Shown here: positions 51,504-64,000 of the stretch, piece after piece
Layout: the number at the start of each line of letters is the position of its first letter
Numbering within the stretch: the first letter of the stretch is position 1
DNA from: Synaphobranchus kaupii
Taxonomy: Eukaryota; Chordata; Actinopteri; Anguilliformes; Synaphobranchidae
Length of the DNA stretch: 64,000 nt
NCBI GenBank assembly: GCA_029718625.1
Contig: CM056377.1
Coordinates: 103,924,585-103,988,584 of the forward strand
Direction of reading: 5' to 3'
Position numbers and translations under genes: made by a program
The notes under the pieces: model-generated
Databases searched by the model: none
Told to the model about the DNA's origin: nothing
The model's input: only the letters and a program-made list of their open reading frames with translations

Positions 51504-54500
51504 CATTAATAATAAATACATTTTTGCTTGTAAAAGGTACTTATTAGTAATTAGAACATTATTGTACCTTCCAGGGTACATTTGGCAAATTTGTTCCTCG
51601 AATAACAAATTGAACTCCCCACTTTACCTTTGTTTCTGGGATTGTACCCACTTCTTCATGATTGACTTGACTGTTCTCAAAAGGATATTCAGTGACTTTT
51701 GCTTGTATCCTTGTCCTGAGCTGTGCCATTTTAAAACTTTATCCCTGAGTTTTTTTAAGTTCTTTAAACTGTATGATTGGATTATTTTTTAAATCCATTA
51801 CCTGATTCTGGGACATTGCAGAGGCATGTTTCCTTAATTTATTTTTATGGAATCATGATCCACTATTATAGAACACAAAGAGAAGACAACTAATTAAGTG
51901 ACTGATAAATAAATAAAAATTAGGTTTTCCTTAGCAAAGGGGTTGGATATTTTCTCTGCCCACTGTACCTGTAATTCCAGGGGAAAGTAATTTCAGCCTT
52001 TTCCACATGGTTTCTTATTGGTTTTGGACTTGAGGTAACATTCCACCGAAATACTTTCTTGAGATATGCTCATTGAGAGTCTGCCAAATATTTCTAGCTC
52101 AGTGAAAGTTTGAAATAGATAATAAATTATAGTGACACATTTCTCCAGAATCTGGATCAAGTTAAGATGGTTTGCCTATTTTGAAAGATAACTTACAAAC
52201 TGTGGGGCTTTGCATGGAATGTTCTTTCATTATTAATGAATGTTTGCAAGTAATTTATTGAGAATAATGATGACATTATTCAGGGTCTATTCCCAGTATA
52301 TTGAGCAATAAAACCAGAAAATATATGATTTGTTGTGGGCAAGCTAGTATGCTGATCACATCAGCAAAAATAGTAACGTTTAAAAAAGGATATCCTAAGA
52401 AATCCTCACAAGTGGATGTCACAGTTTACAGAGTTATGTACTGCACCCGATTGTGTTAATGTACTTCCATGACAGTGTCCACGATGAGCTGTTAAATATT
52501 CAAATCAGTGTATGTTTATAAGAATAAATATTTAAACGCTACTCAAGTTTATTTAATGCCACACACCAAAAAGCGTAGTGTACATTTAAAACCCTAGGGA
52601 CTTGTATAAACACCCTAGGGTGTTAAATTTACACCGCCATTTTGCTGTGCATTGCGAGAAAAGGTCAATAGAATTCAGCAGTAAAGTAGCTATATATGTT
52701 TCTCATCAGACACGGAAGGTAAGTACAGAGCATTTCTGTCATGTGAATTTGTTTCTATAGCAGTGAGGCTGTTTTTCTTTATACAGCATGACATTTTCAT
52801 AATGATTTATGTTTCCACGTACTTGCGATTCAGATCAGCTGAAATTTTTCTTTTCTGTGCAATCATTTCCAGATCCTTACATAATCCAGTTTACAAAAGT
52901 TCAGAGGAGAAAAATTTCAAGTGTGTGCTTCTTGTACATCACAACAGGTTCAACTCTGGCCAGATGACAAACAGAAGTATCTATGGTTTGATATTTTTTT
53001 AAGGTGGCATGACAAACCTGCTTTCCTTTTAGTTTGTTTAAAAAAATACACATTTTTTCTACATGTGTATGCAACTGTGTGGTATGGTAAATTGAATGGT
53101 TGTTCCTCTCACAGCTTACTCTAAAGAATCTCAGTTGGTACCCAGATGCAGTAGAAATAGCCTGGCACTCACACTTTGACAGATGAGAAAGCATGTTTGA
53201 AAGCATGTGCATAGCTTTTGAAATATTAAGTAAGGTGAAGAGTATTCTGGACCTGAAGCTGGCTAAACCTCTGCTCCAAAGACAGTGGAGAATTTTGTTT
53301 TCCCTCTGTCAATCTGAGAGCACTGGTAGGAATTACCTGCCTTTGCTCTAGAACTAAAGATGGCTATTACTGTTGTTGCACAATACTGTGCTTTACTTTC
53401 CTCAGTCACGTGTATTAAATATCCATTCTTGGAATGGAGGTACATTATACATCATGGTTAGCTTTTAATGTATGCTTTTGGGATATGGGGAGTGATAAAT
53501 GCTACCATGGAAGAGGTGGCACATCAATGCAGTCATATTTAATGTGACATTACTGGCTTTGAAATCTTATAAATTAATATAAGGCAGCTTAGACTAAACA
53601 AAGAACGTAGGGTTACTTGTCAGTGGCCATGTTGAATGAAAAAAAATAGGTGAAATGATTGGAATCCATTTATCTTATCCTTTGAGTTTTGTTCTTCAAC
53701 CTCCCCTCAGGCCTTCAAAAGATAATAGTGTGGTTTGTGGTTGCATTGCAAGATCTCACATTCTTGCATATAAATTCAGTCAAATCTTTTGAGGTTAGTT
53801 CCATCCGCACAGCCCTACCTGTATTACATTTAGCTGTAATACAAACTCCTTAATCTAGATTTATACATTAAGGTAAGCCTTTTTTTGCATGTGAAAGTCA
53901 TTTCCACAATATTTCCTTAAAATATTCAGTTAATAAGGACTGTCTGACAGTGTGATCACAACCACACTCAGTTGTCTGCACACTCACAAATCTGTCAGTC
54001 TGTGGAAGAAGATGGAAACTTTGCACAAAACTTCATTAACTTTATTCCATTGTAAACACAAAAAATGAGTACACCTCCTACATACAGTCGCATTTATACA
54101 TCTTAATTTATTTGGTTAAGCTTTTGGACCTTTGTCAAAGCTTTGGTGAATATCAGGTGACTAAAAACTTAACCGAATAAATGAGATTTGCAAGTACCGC
54201 AGCTTCTGAAATTTGTGTTCATTTGAAGTATTTGATTTGTTTATGTGCACCTGTGTAACGTTTGTGTAAGGCATTTGGATGTGAATTCCGAGTCACAGAA
54301 CAGTGTGAATATAACTGGATTAACTAATTGGGCACATGTCATTCGCTGTTTATAGATCCTTGATAAACTGTGTATATGAACCTTGTCTTCTGTGTGGTTG
54401 CACATGTGTAGATGATGAAGATGTGCAGTGAGTCATGCACTTGCCACATGGTGTCACTCTTGCTAAATAGAAGCTACAACATTGCCGTCTCATTCTACCT

Positions 54501-57500
54501 TTTCAAAATAGTGTCTCTGAAGAGGATGGTTGTAAGAAGCCTTTGGATGTGCATAAAGACTGGGCTGTCTCAACTGGTCTTTAACTGATGCATTTGTATT
54601 CCACCAAAACAATATATTGTGTATTTCATTAGAGAATGTGACAGATTTGTAAATTGAACATATTCTCCGGCAAAACGTTTTTAGATTTTGATAGATCCAG
54701 CAGTTGAATAAATCTCTGGTTTAAAGAAAGGATTCTTCAGGTGGGAGTTTCTATTGTCAGCCATTTCAATCGAACATGACGAGCACTATATCTGTTTCAC
54801 TTGAGTACGAACACTGCTCTTATTCAGTGGTAGCCCAGCTAAGTTTTGTATCTTTAGAATATGGCATTTGAAAGTATGAGCACTGTAATAATGCAATCCA
54901 AAGCTTTACCTGAAAAGATGTGAACTAATGCAGAGCTCTCCTGGCTTGGTTGCCATAATAACCTTGTTGTCAAATGATTGTTCAGTGTTGATGTACCAGA
55001 CATCCTCAAACACTGACATTTTATAATATTTCTTGCCGTGATGCTGGTGGTCCAGTCCTTCCCATTTCAAAGTAATTTCTCTCTCCTTGGGGGAAACAGC
55101 TCTGCCTTTCCTACCTACTAGTGTTTCCACAGGGGGAAATAGGCTCCAGAAAGGGGAAAAAGTGAATTGCTAAGATGGAAGAGGTGGTAATGTCTAGAAG
55201 GAATGTGAGATCAACATGTGGCTGAATGAATTAGTTGTCCAGCTTATACGGCCACTTACAAATGACTGAAATGATTCAAAGCCACAGGTCTCTCAGGGGT
55301 AAGACTTCATTATTTATGCAAGGGCTGGAATCAGGTCCCCCGATAAAATTACTTTAAGAGCTCTATCCATTGTATTCCTTCAGAGAACAGTTGTCAGGGC
55401 TGTAGCCATATTTGTTATAGAAGACTGAAAAACAGAATGATTATAATGAAGTCATAACATGGTATTTTTTGTATATTAAAGCACAATAGTCTTAGTTGTG
55501 CAGATTTCTGAATCATGTTTCCTGTGCTATGATGTGATTTAAATCATGCAATTTCTCTGGATGGAATCTCCACCTAAAAGGATAACAAAATTTTTCAGGG
55601 AGGGAAATTCTGAATGAGAATGCTGTTCCCTTATCTTTCTTCAATGTTTCAACAAGGAGTCCATATCAGTTGCTGGTTGTATGTTAGTTACTGGTGTCTT
55701 TTAATGTAATGGCCAATAAATAATCACTATTTTTGACAATAGTTTGCACCCAACGCATACAATAAATTGCAGGGGAAAAGGTTTCAGAATGTACCAAGTA
55801 CATTATATAAAAAGCAGATGTTTCTACTCAAGTGACTGCAGATGGTTAGCGACATGTTCATATTACGCACTTGCGCTGCCAGAGAAACGGAGATAATTGT
55901 TGGCGGCTGGGTTTAAAAGTTTTCATGCTTGGCTGTGGGGTCGGGCATGGGTGTGTGAATTCAATAATCTTTTCCTCCCCTTGGTTACTGATGTCAAGAA
56001 CAGGGCAAACAATAAATAGTTTGACCAGAAATTGATGCATGTGTTACCATTAATGTTAACTGTAGGGTACAAATATGTAATATTATGTAATGCATACAGA
56101 ACATTTGTTCATCTCTGCTGATATAGCAGTGATTCTTATAGTCTGGTATTCTTCACATGAGGGACTTTTTCCCTGGATTATTGCACCCACTGTAAAGAAC
56201 CATCGAGATTGTGACAAACCTTTAAGTTTTATAATAAAGAAGCATTTGTATACTGTCTCCAGTGTGATCAGTAATTTGGTTACAATATGATTCACAGAAT
56301 GGCTTTTAGATAGAATTCTTTATTCTGCCTAATGAACTTAAACCATTTACGCATTTCAAGTACAAATTAAGTCATAAAGTCTTATGTGGTAAAGCATTTT
56401 TACCAGTCCCTACTCCTGTCAACTGTTGTGTAAGTAACCACAATGTGTTAATTGAATGTTTAGGGTAAACTTCAAAGCAGTGGAGTGTGGAATATTTCTA
56501 TTTTTAACCATTTTACTGCTCTATCACAAGTGATCAATTTTCTATATTGGACTTCAGAAGGGAAAAATGTGTTAGGCACATAAACATTGTCTTTTCTGGT
56601 TTTAATATTTTTTGGAGCACAAGCATTTGGATTTCCCCAGGTTTGAAATCTGAATATTTGTGCAATCTATAAATTGCATACTTTCAGTGAAATGCCTCTT
56701 TTGGTTTGTATCATGTACTTTTCCTATGATTTCCTGTAGTCCGTGTGGCCTGCAATAGCTCACTGTTGGTCGTCTCATACAGCACATTTCCGCAGATAGC
56801 CTACTTCCCACTTCATAGTGCTGGGCTCTCCTCCTGTGTTTTTGTGAGATATGCAAACCAAGACCATAGCTGCAATTTAGAAATGAAGTCAGACATAAAC
56901 TGAGTGCCAGCGCACAGCAATGGCTTAGTGAACATCTGCCTGTGATCTTCTTTCCCTTCATCTCCAACCGTCTATTTTGAGCTGCACACATCGCTGTGGA
57001 TAGCCCAACGAGTTTTCCATTTAGAACTTTGCTGTCATCTTGACCCAAAACAGCCAGCCATGTGGCTTCAGTGTGGGATCCTGTCTATGGGTTGCTCAAG
57101 CTCAGAAGGCAGTGTACTATGTCCTGTGCTAAGTGGGGTTCATCTGGTTCACGCCTATAAGAAGCGTGCCCACTCTTGCTCCTATGTCAGGCTTGTTTAC
57201 TCTTGAAGCTGTTACTACTTACTCATTTGATTGCTATACCCAATCCACACTGTTGAGTGTAATCTGATGGAGAACAGAGACTGCCAGTCCTTGTTGGATA
57301 GTACTTTGAAACCTATCAGTCATACAGGCAGTACTTACAATTTCCTGGCATTCATTTAATCCGCTTCAAAGTAATAGCAGAGGTAATTTGTGCATATAGC
57401 ATTCATACATTTTGTTCTAGACTTTTGATTTGTTTTGTTCTCTTCCTGGAAGACAGCAAGTGACATTTCTCTTTGATAACTTGTAAAGTAATGGCATTGT

Positions 57501-60500
57501 TATTTATGTGACCAGCTTTAAACTTTGCATTAAGCTGTTCAGTGTGATGAAGGCTGTGTCACCATTACTGCTATGGCCCTTTTACTCTGTGTGGCAGCCA
57601 CTGTTTGGGTAATACAATATTTTGATCTCCCAAAGCCTATTTGTACCACAGATTAAAGGTAGTTTCTGCTTCCAAATCTATTATCACAGTTCACTTAAAA
57701 GTAGAGCCACATGGTTTAAGGGTATTGATTGCAGGCTTGTTCTAGTCAGATACCGTGTTTTTGGCTGGTGAAGTTTTAATAATAAATGACCAGCGATGAC
57801 CTCATATATCTCCCATAGCAAAATCTGCAGAGACTCTGCTGGGTTGTGAAATTAAAAAACTGCAAAGGTCTTTGATGGAAAAGCGCATGTTATTTTCAGA
57901 ACTTTGGCTTGTTTATACATAAACAACATAAACAAAAGATTTGCCTAATCTGAAGCACATTGAATCATTTCCCGAAACTATCAACCTCAGTACCCAAGCT
58001 TTCATACATCCTCACTGGCTCAGAATCTGAAGTGTGGACTGGAGTGCTTTTGGCTTGAGCTTCCCTAAAAACATACTTTGTCCTTTTGCATCGGTGCACT
58101 GAGAAGTTCATACACATTCGGATTTGACCATAGCAACTGTTTGTTGTTTGTTCTGCTGCTCTAGTAATATTGGTATGAACAAAATATTGGAAGGCTAGCC
58201 AGGTGAAGAATTAAACTTCTGTGAAATTTTGTGCTGAAATTGAATTCCTTTCACTCCATGACAAGCTTTGGCATGATTGTTTTTTTGACTCTTTGAACCA
58301 GAGACAGGAATGACTGCTATCTTTTGGTGAGCTTCACGTTAAATATCTACCAGAGTCTCTAACAAAGATGTATATACATTTTCTAAAAATGTAATTCATT
58401 TTTGTAATTCAAGTTTGGACTGTCAGACAGGGCATAATTGTGTGCCTGTTGTAGTGTCATGATCAAACACCTCTTTTCATTGAACACCTTTTTTCATTTC
58501 ATTGTATAATTTTGTATAATTGTCAGCCGCAGTGGAAAAACAATACCTTTCACACCTGGCATTTAACCCCTGCTTTGATTGACCTCCTACCCACCCACCG
58601 CCTCACCCCCCCCCCCTCCCTCTGCATGGAGCCTCTGCCAAGCCTAAGCAAACACTCATAAATTCCTTAGTCTAGAGAGAGGCAGAATACCTCCACACCT
58701 GCACAGGGATTCCCCTCAGACGCCCAACCTGCCTACTTCCATGTGGAAACTCAGAAGTGCCTTTGACTGGGTGTTCTGCCAGCGCTGCACTTTCTCTCCC
58801 TTAGCTTTCCTTAAATCCATCCCGTGGAGCAGGTCTGCCATCTGGACACGAGCACCACCTCCAGAACTGTTTGAGAAGGAACGCAGGGAGACACGTGTGC
58901 AACACACTCCCTCCTCCCCAGTGCGGGTGCGGCTGGGAGGAGATCGCTGGCCACATGCTCGGCACAAAATGTGACCCAGCTGAACCCCCGGCATGCATGT
59001 TCATGTATGAGTTAGGCCCACAACATTTGTAAACTGTTAATAGGGCCCAGGCTCTGTTTAGAGCAAGTGCGGGACTTACAGTGACCTACTTGCTATTAAT
59101 TTATCCAGATGTGCTAGTGCTGCAGAGAAGCCCAACTCCACCTGTTTTGTGGTAAAGCCGTAGGTTCATGGTGCATTTCCAAAGTCACATGAAAGGCAGA
59201 GAAAATTCAGTTGCTCTCATCATTCATGTGAATCAGGCAGTAATAGGATATCCTGGGATGCTGTCTGAAAGGAAAAAGCTAAACCTAAACGGTAAATGCT
59301 GAGTTCATTTACAATAACAGTATGCATTCTTCTAACCCTTTAATTTTACCATATTATTGGGGTACAGTCGCCTCTATGTGTGGGCATCTGCCAATGGGTA
59401 TCATTACCCCTAGTTCCTAATTTATGAAATCCAGTTTCTTTTGATATAACTCCAATTTTACCTACTAAATGTAAACACAGCTGGGTGAAATGATGCAGCT
59501 CTGAGCAAGCGCTTTGCTCAAGCATACAGCAACTGTGTTTCCCTGCATTTGGCCCTGCAGGCCTTTGTTTACAAGCCTAATTCCCAAATCCAGAACTGCT
59601 TGTACTGATTTTAATCCATTTCTAGAAGTACATATTTTAAGCATTTAATGTATTTTACAATTTAATTTCATTATATTTTCCAGGGGGACCTGAGCAAAAG
59701 AGAGACATTTGAAATACAAAAAAATATATTTTGCTTGTAGTAAATAATATAATTCAATTGGAATTGTAATGACAAAAGTCAGTTGCATATTGTTCTTAGA
59801 ATTTGAAATGTGTACCTATGTTTGAAATTACTAGAGAGTGAGGGGGCTGTGTTTGTTGTTCTTTTGAGCTGGGAATTTTGGTAGTAAGACACTTAGTTGG
59901 TTCAATGTTTTGCTGAAGAACACCTAGCAACCAAATTAATTGTCCAGTGTTTTACTATCTTCTAGCACTCAGAGAGTTTTACAGAAAGTACATACCCAGC
60001 TTTGATGACCTCTGACCTGTTCTCTTTGCTGGCTGTAAATGTCCAGATTAGACTGAATGAATGGGACTTTTGAAACTGGAGTGAAATTATTGTTGTGTAT
60101 AGTTCATTTTCCAGCACTGACAGGACCTTGTTTGAGATGTTGGCTTAGGTACAAGTATAAGCACACACACACACACACCTGCACACAGATACAATTGCTT
60201 TACAAAAGGTTACTACAAATGTATAATGGGCTTCAGAATCTAATGATCTTTCATAATCTAACTCCAGAGCTGTTGCGAAAAGACATTTACTCCCTGTTCA
60301 CACATTCTCAAGTTTCAATAAAAGGAAATTAAATTATGTGGAAATAGATGGTTCCTTATTGCTTTAATTTGCAATAACGTTTAAGATTAGGCGATGGTAT
60401 TTGTAACAGATGGTATTTGTGGTTGAGAAAGGAGTGTGCGTCCTGTCACCATGAATCAATGTTTAAAGAAGATAAAGAGAAACAAATCTGTTTTGAAGAG

Positions 60501-60740
60501 ACCATTCATAGATAAATGTTTTGAAGGTCAGAAGAGTTAAAGTCTCTGGGCTGCAGAACACTCAGCAGGGAGTCCTGAGTCAAGCCATACATTTCTATTG
60601 GGTGCCATTGATTAGGTTTTTAACCATTGTTGCACTGCGATGGAACAGAATTTTTAACCAAAGTTCTTGAAATGCATTGAATTTACACCCCCAGTTCTCT
60701 TTTATCTGACAGGAAACAACACATAATTCCGGTACCTTCT
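51504..60740. other. Long stretch without recognised genes
   Basis: About 9 kb with few clear repeats. I checked both strands for collagen-like, transposase and other obvious protein motifs and found none. Short open frames here show no recognisable domain. A poly-C patch lies at 58603-58618 and a short (CA)n at 60164-60178. It could hold non-coding regulatory sequence or untranslated exons that cannot be recognised from one sequence. Confidence 0.4.
58603..58618. repeat. Poly-C tract
   Basis: A C-only run interrupted at its end by T, within a longer pyrimidine-rich stretch. Confidence 0.8.
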
Positions 60741-60759
60741 ATTTCCCCCGAACATAGAA

Positions 60760-60832
60760 CGAAGGTCTCCCTTGAAAAAGAGATTTTATATCTCAAGGGA
60801 CTTCCTGGTTAAATAAAGGTTAAATAAATAGG
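60760..60832 (-). repeat. Interspersed repeat end, inverted copy
   Basis: The segment gaaggtctcccttgaaaaag and caagggacttcctggttaaa ending taaataaata is the inverse complement of the family at 27748-27830. Confidence 0.7.
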
Positions 60833-61341
60833 TGAGTGGAGTAATAAGTAGTATGAAGGAGGCCTGTTTTTGACTAGGACACATTTCCAGAAGAAACCCT
60901 AATGTTGTTTATTTTCGAGTAGAGAGGCGGATCCTTTCATTTTATTATGATTTGTTCTTGGCTAAATGGAACTTGGTGAAAGCCACATACAGCTGGCTGC
61001 AGGCACTACCCAGTATCAGTCATCAGGACCATGACCTAAACAAGGCTGAAATGTGTTTGCTTCATGGTACTCTTGCTACCCCAAATCCTGATCCTTTTTT
61101 GCAAGGTGCAAGGAAGTGAAATGCTTTGCCAATTCTTTTCTCCAGGTATCCACCCTAAGCCGATCCGAGTCTGTTTAATAACAGATGCAGGAGTCTGCTG
61201 AGTAAATGTTGCCAAACTTGAGGCAAGTATTTTGCTTCTGTAATCATCTTCCTTTGTGAGAAAACTTGGAATCTACATTTGTTTTTCAATCCATTCTGCC
61301 TCCTCATCACATGACACGAAATTTGAGTCAGATAAACACAG

Positions 61342-61361
61342 TCTCTCTCTCTCTCTCTCTC
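61342..61361. repeat. (CT)n microsatellite
   Basis: Ten CT units directly before a GC-rich patch at 61362-61500. Confidence 0.9.
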
Positions 61362-61832
61362 GAGCCTTGTGTCCAGCAGGCTCCCGTTTCATGCTGTCGT
61401 TCATGAAACGAGAACACGACGGTCCCGCCATCAGCTGGGGAGCAGGTGCCGGCCCCAATTGCGCCCATCAATCGGCTCCGCCTCATCAGCCTGGGTCTGC
61501 AGAAAGAGAGAGTCCAGAATTAGACCTGCACATGTAACGCTATGGGACGGTGCCACTCACAGTGGGTTCCCCTTGTGATTCATTGAGGGATATAATAACC
61601 ACTTTCCACAGAACAGTCCTGCAGCCAGCTGCAGAGATGATCAAAGTCTCAAGCTGACAGGACTGTGAAGGCCTCAGACAGTTATTTCCATCAGCTCCTC
61701 CTCAAATTATTTGATATTTGCAAAGGTGAGGGCAGAGAGGTGAGCAATTTCACCGCATAATGAGACCAGCTTTAATAGGCAAATTCCAGCTTGATGACAC
61801 CCGCTAGTGCACAAGGGTGACAAGGCGGAGTC

Positions 61833-63088
61833 GAGATGAATGTTATCGATATACACTGAAATAAGGTCAGGCACCTTGTGTGCTTTATTACATTTGAGCA
61901 CATTGGTGTTCCTGGTCACCATAAGGGGTTACTGACAGAAAGGTAGTGATCACTTCTCTGATGTCCAGTTTATTGCTTTTCAGTTTTTTAACTTCTAATG
62001 AGGACATATTTTTGACATACTTCAAACATGTCCCCATCAGATATCGCACATCAAAATCTATTAAAGAAAAGCATTTTCGTTAGAAAGCACAGACTTCTTT
62101 AAAAAATTCCATTATGGTAAGGTAGACATTTAACTATTAATATGAACATGATTCTTATAATCAGCCAATTTAATTTCATTGTAATTGTTGGATGGCCTAT
62201 TCATTTGATATTTCATTGCTAGGCAGCCCTCTATGACAACTCTAAACACAAATAGCATGCCTTTGTTGTGTATATTCTGACTGCAGCACATAATGTGGGA
62301 TGAATTTTCAGATCTGAAGATTTTTTTTTTTTATAGTTAAAATGAAGTTGGCATTTAATTTGAATCGTAAAGCATGATGTGAGAATACAGCCCTTCTTTT
62401 GAACAATTCCTTCCAGCTAATACGTTGTTTCAAAGAAAATATTACTCACTGAAGATATTTTTTGTCCACAGAATGTGGACAAAAAATATGTGCATGCATT
62501 TGTGTTTGAAATGGTAAATTGTTGGTATAATAAATAATAAAGCAGGCAAGTGTACATATTGACACAGATTGCATAAACCAACCCACATTTTAGCTGCTGA
62601 GCTGATCATACAGATTAGCAAAAAAACTTTATATATTTTATTTATTTTTTACTTTATTTTCAACAAAGATTAGATCTCTTGTATATGAGGTCATGTTGAT
62701 CAATGAAAATATACTAAGCTCATTCATCTCTATTAGAAACAGTTGTGTTATAGGGCACGGAGGGTCAAAGTATTTCTGTATTTATTTTAATGGCATAATG
62801 GCTTCTGTTACATATGCAGTTCATCTGGGTTGATGTTGGCACTGAACCTTGATCTTGAACAAATTGAGCTTGGCATTAACTGTGAACACTGATATAACAA
62901 AATAAAATTCCAAGAATGTTTTCACTGCCCGCCTTTTTGGTGTGCACGGTACATCAAAGTCCTTGGAATCAGACGTACTCTGACATTGTAGTCAGCCCAA
63001 ACTTTGCAACCTGTTGCCAAATTAAATAAAAGATACTGAAACAAAGGTTTTTGTAACTGAATACAATTTTAATACGTTGATGTCAAGA
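61833..63088. other. Intergenic, no gene seen
   Basis: AT-rich sequence without recognisable coding or repeat borders. Confidence 0.4.
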
Positions 63089-63644
63089 TACAGACGGGTG
63101 ACAAATTAAAGGGAAAAACCCCACAGTGAGAGGGTCCAGTGGCTCTGTTATGCTGTGGGGGGGCATTTTCCTGGCATGGTTTGGGTCCACTTGTTCCCTT
63201 AAAGGGAAGGGATACTGCAAGTTATTCTGAGTGACCCCTAGTGCCCTGTGGATGAAACATTTCTGTCCTGATGGTAGTGGTGTCTTCTCCATCCACAGGG
63301 CATGAGGGGTCACTGAATAGTATAATGAGTATGAAAAGGATGTGAATCATATGCTATGACTTTCGCCATCACCAGATTTCAACCCAATTGACCTATGGGA
63401 GATATTGGACCGACATGTTAGACAGCGCTCTCCACCACCGTCATCAAAACTCCAAATGAGGGAATATCTTTTGGAAGAATGGTGTTCCATCCCTCCAGTA
63501 GAGTTCCAGAGATTAGAATCTATGCTAGACTTGAGGTAAAATCTATGCCAAGTCGCATTGAAGCTGTTCTGGCGGCTTGTGGTGGCCCAACACCTTACTA
63601 AGACACTTTATGTTGGTTTTTCTTTAATTTGTCACCCGTCTGTA
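63089..63644 (+). mobile_element. Tc1/mariner element, internally deleted (556 bp)
   Basis: The ends CAGACGGGTGACAAATTAAA and TTTAATTTGTCACCCGTCTG are perfect inverted repeats flanked by TA. Only pieces of transposase remain, so it is non-autonomous. Confidence 0.92.
63120..63601 (+). pseudogene. Tc1-like transposase remnant
   Basis: Two pieces are joined by a deletion. A short piece at about 63130-63200 has the glycine/tryptophan-rich strand before the second Asp. The C-terminal piece from 63372 reads [20 protein letters not shown] and, after a frameshift near 63534, ends CGGPTPY with TAA. The second catalytic Asp region is missing. Confidence 0.75.
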
Positions 63645-64000
63645 TGTTCCTATCGTTTAATGCTGTTAGGTAAGGTTCCAGTCTATAGTCTCCATTCAAT
63701 ATTATGAAATTCCCTGGGAAATTCCAGAAAAATCATTTGACTACATCAAATTGTTTTTAACAGGGGTAAGGACAAATAGACAGCTCATACATTTTGGTCG
63801 TGAGAGCACGTGACAGCACAAGAGCCAAACTCCCTCATCAGCAGCCATTGAACAGAAGCTCATACAGGTCCATGTTTTCTAAATTAAGAATTGCACTTAT
63901 TACATTACTGTATAGTTTGGTAGGAGCAGGCATATGTGGTAAAATATGATACTTTTCCTGTACTGAAATATTGGGTTTCAGTGCAGTCATGTGGTGTTAT
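63645..64000. other. Intergenic, no gene seen
   Basis: No recognisable content to the window edge. Confidence 0.4.

Noticed and set aside
56602..57048. A 148-codon open frame on the - strand
   Set aside because: It shows no recognisable domain, is rich in Cys/Arg/Ser without pattern, and has no splice or repeat context supporting a gene.
58716..59004. Overlapping open frames on both strands at 58.7-59.0 kb
   Set aside because: The local GC-rich composition explains the lack of stops on both strands; no protein motif is seen.

Overview
The window is genomic DNA from a ray-finned fish. Two things point to this: a vertebrate fibrillar collagen gene split into many small exons, and intergenic and intronic DNA crowded with element families typical of teleosts (a Sleeping Beauty-like Tc1 element, other Tc1/mariner remnants, hAT and TTAA-type MITEs, a 5S rRNA-derived SINE and tRNA-like SINEs). 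I cannot name the species from sequence alone.

The only protein-coding host gene I can support is on the + strand from 1150 to 40376. It is the 3' half of a fibrillar procollagen gene, best matched to COL24A1 (collagen type XXIV alpha 1). There are 27 triple-helix exons, all starting with a complete Gly codon and all in phase 0. They encode 553 residues of Gly-X-Y sequence. They are followed by one junction/telopeptide exon and four exons of the C-propeptide (COLFI domain), ending at a TGA at 40374-40376. The 5' half of the gene lies left of the window. The helix carries one Gly-X6 interruption (exon 18825-18881) and one Gly-to-Ala replacement (31728-31730), fitting the imperfect helix known for types XXIV and XXVII.

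The introns hold most of the mobile elements. Five Tc1-like elements with recognisable ends lie at 2695-3290, 7977-9578, 10812-11317, ~16549-17676 and, beyond the gene, 63089-63644. The 7977-9578 copy is nearly full length. hAT-type MITEs with 8-bp target duplications are at 6308-6488, 13543-13688 and 14926-15461. Elements with TTAA-like ends are at 21603-22018, 22845-23459, 35860-36599 and, downstream of the gene, 49034-50231; two of these are long near-perfect fold-backs. Another intron holds a retrotransposed tRNA-like SINE with an internal 46-bp x 12 minisatellite and a perfect 16-bp target duplication (34641-35517).

Downstream of the gene (40.4-64 kb) I find no confident coding gene. The 42.5-51.5 kb part is repeat-rich and includes a 5S-derived SINE on the - strand at 51189-51494. 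The 51.5-63 kb part looks largely single-copy and non-coding. A weak candidate gene start on the - strand lies near 43.7-44.3 kb. No bacterial-type system, CRISPR array, operon or intact viral gene is present; the notable content is the collagen gene structure and the mobile-element biology.
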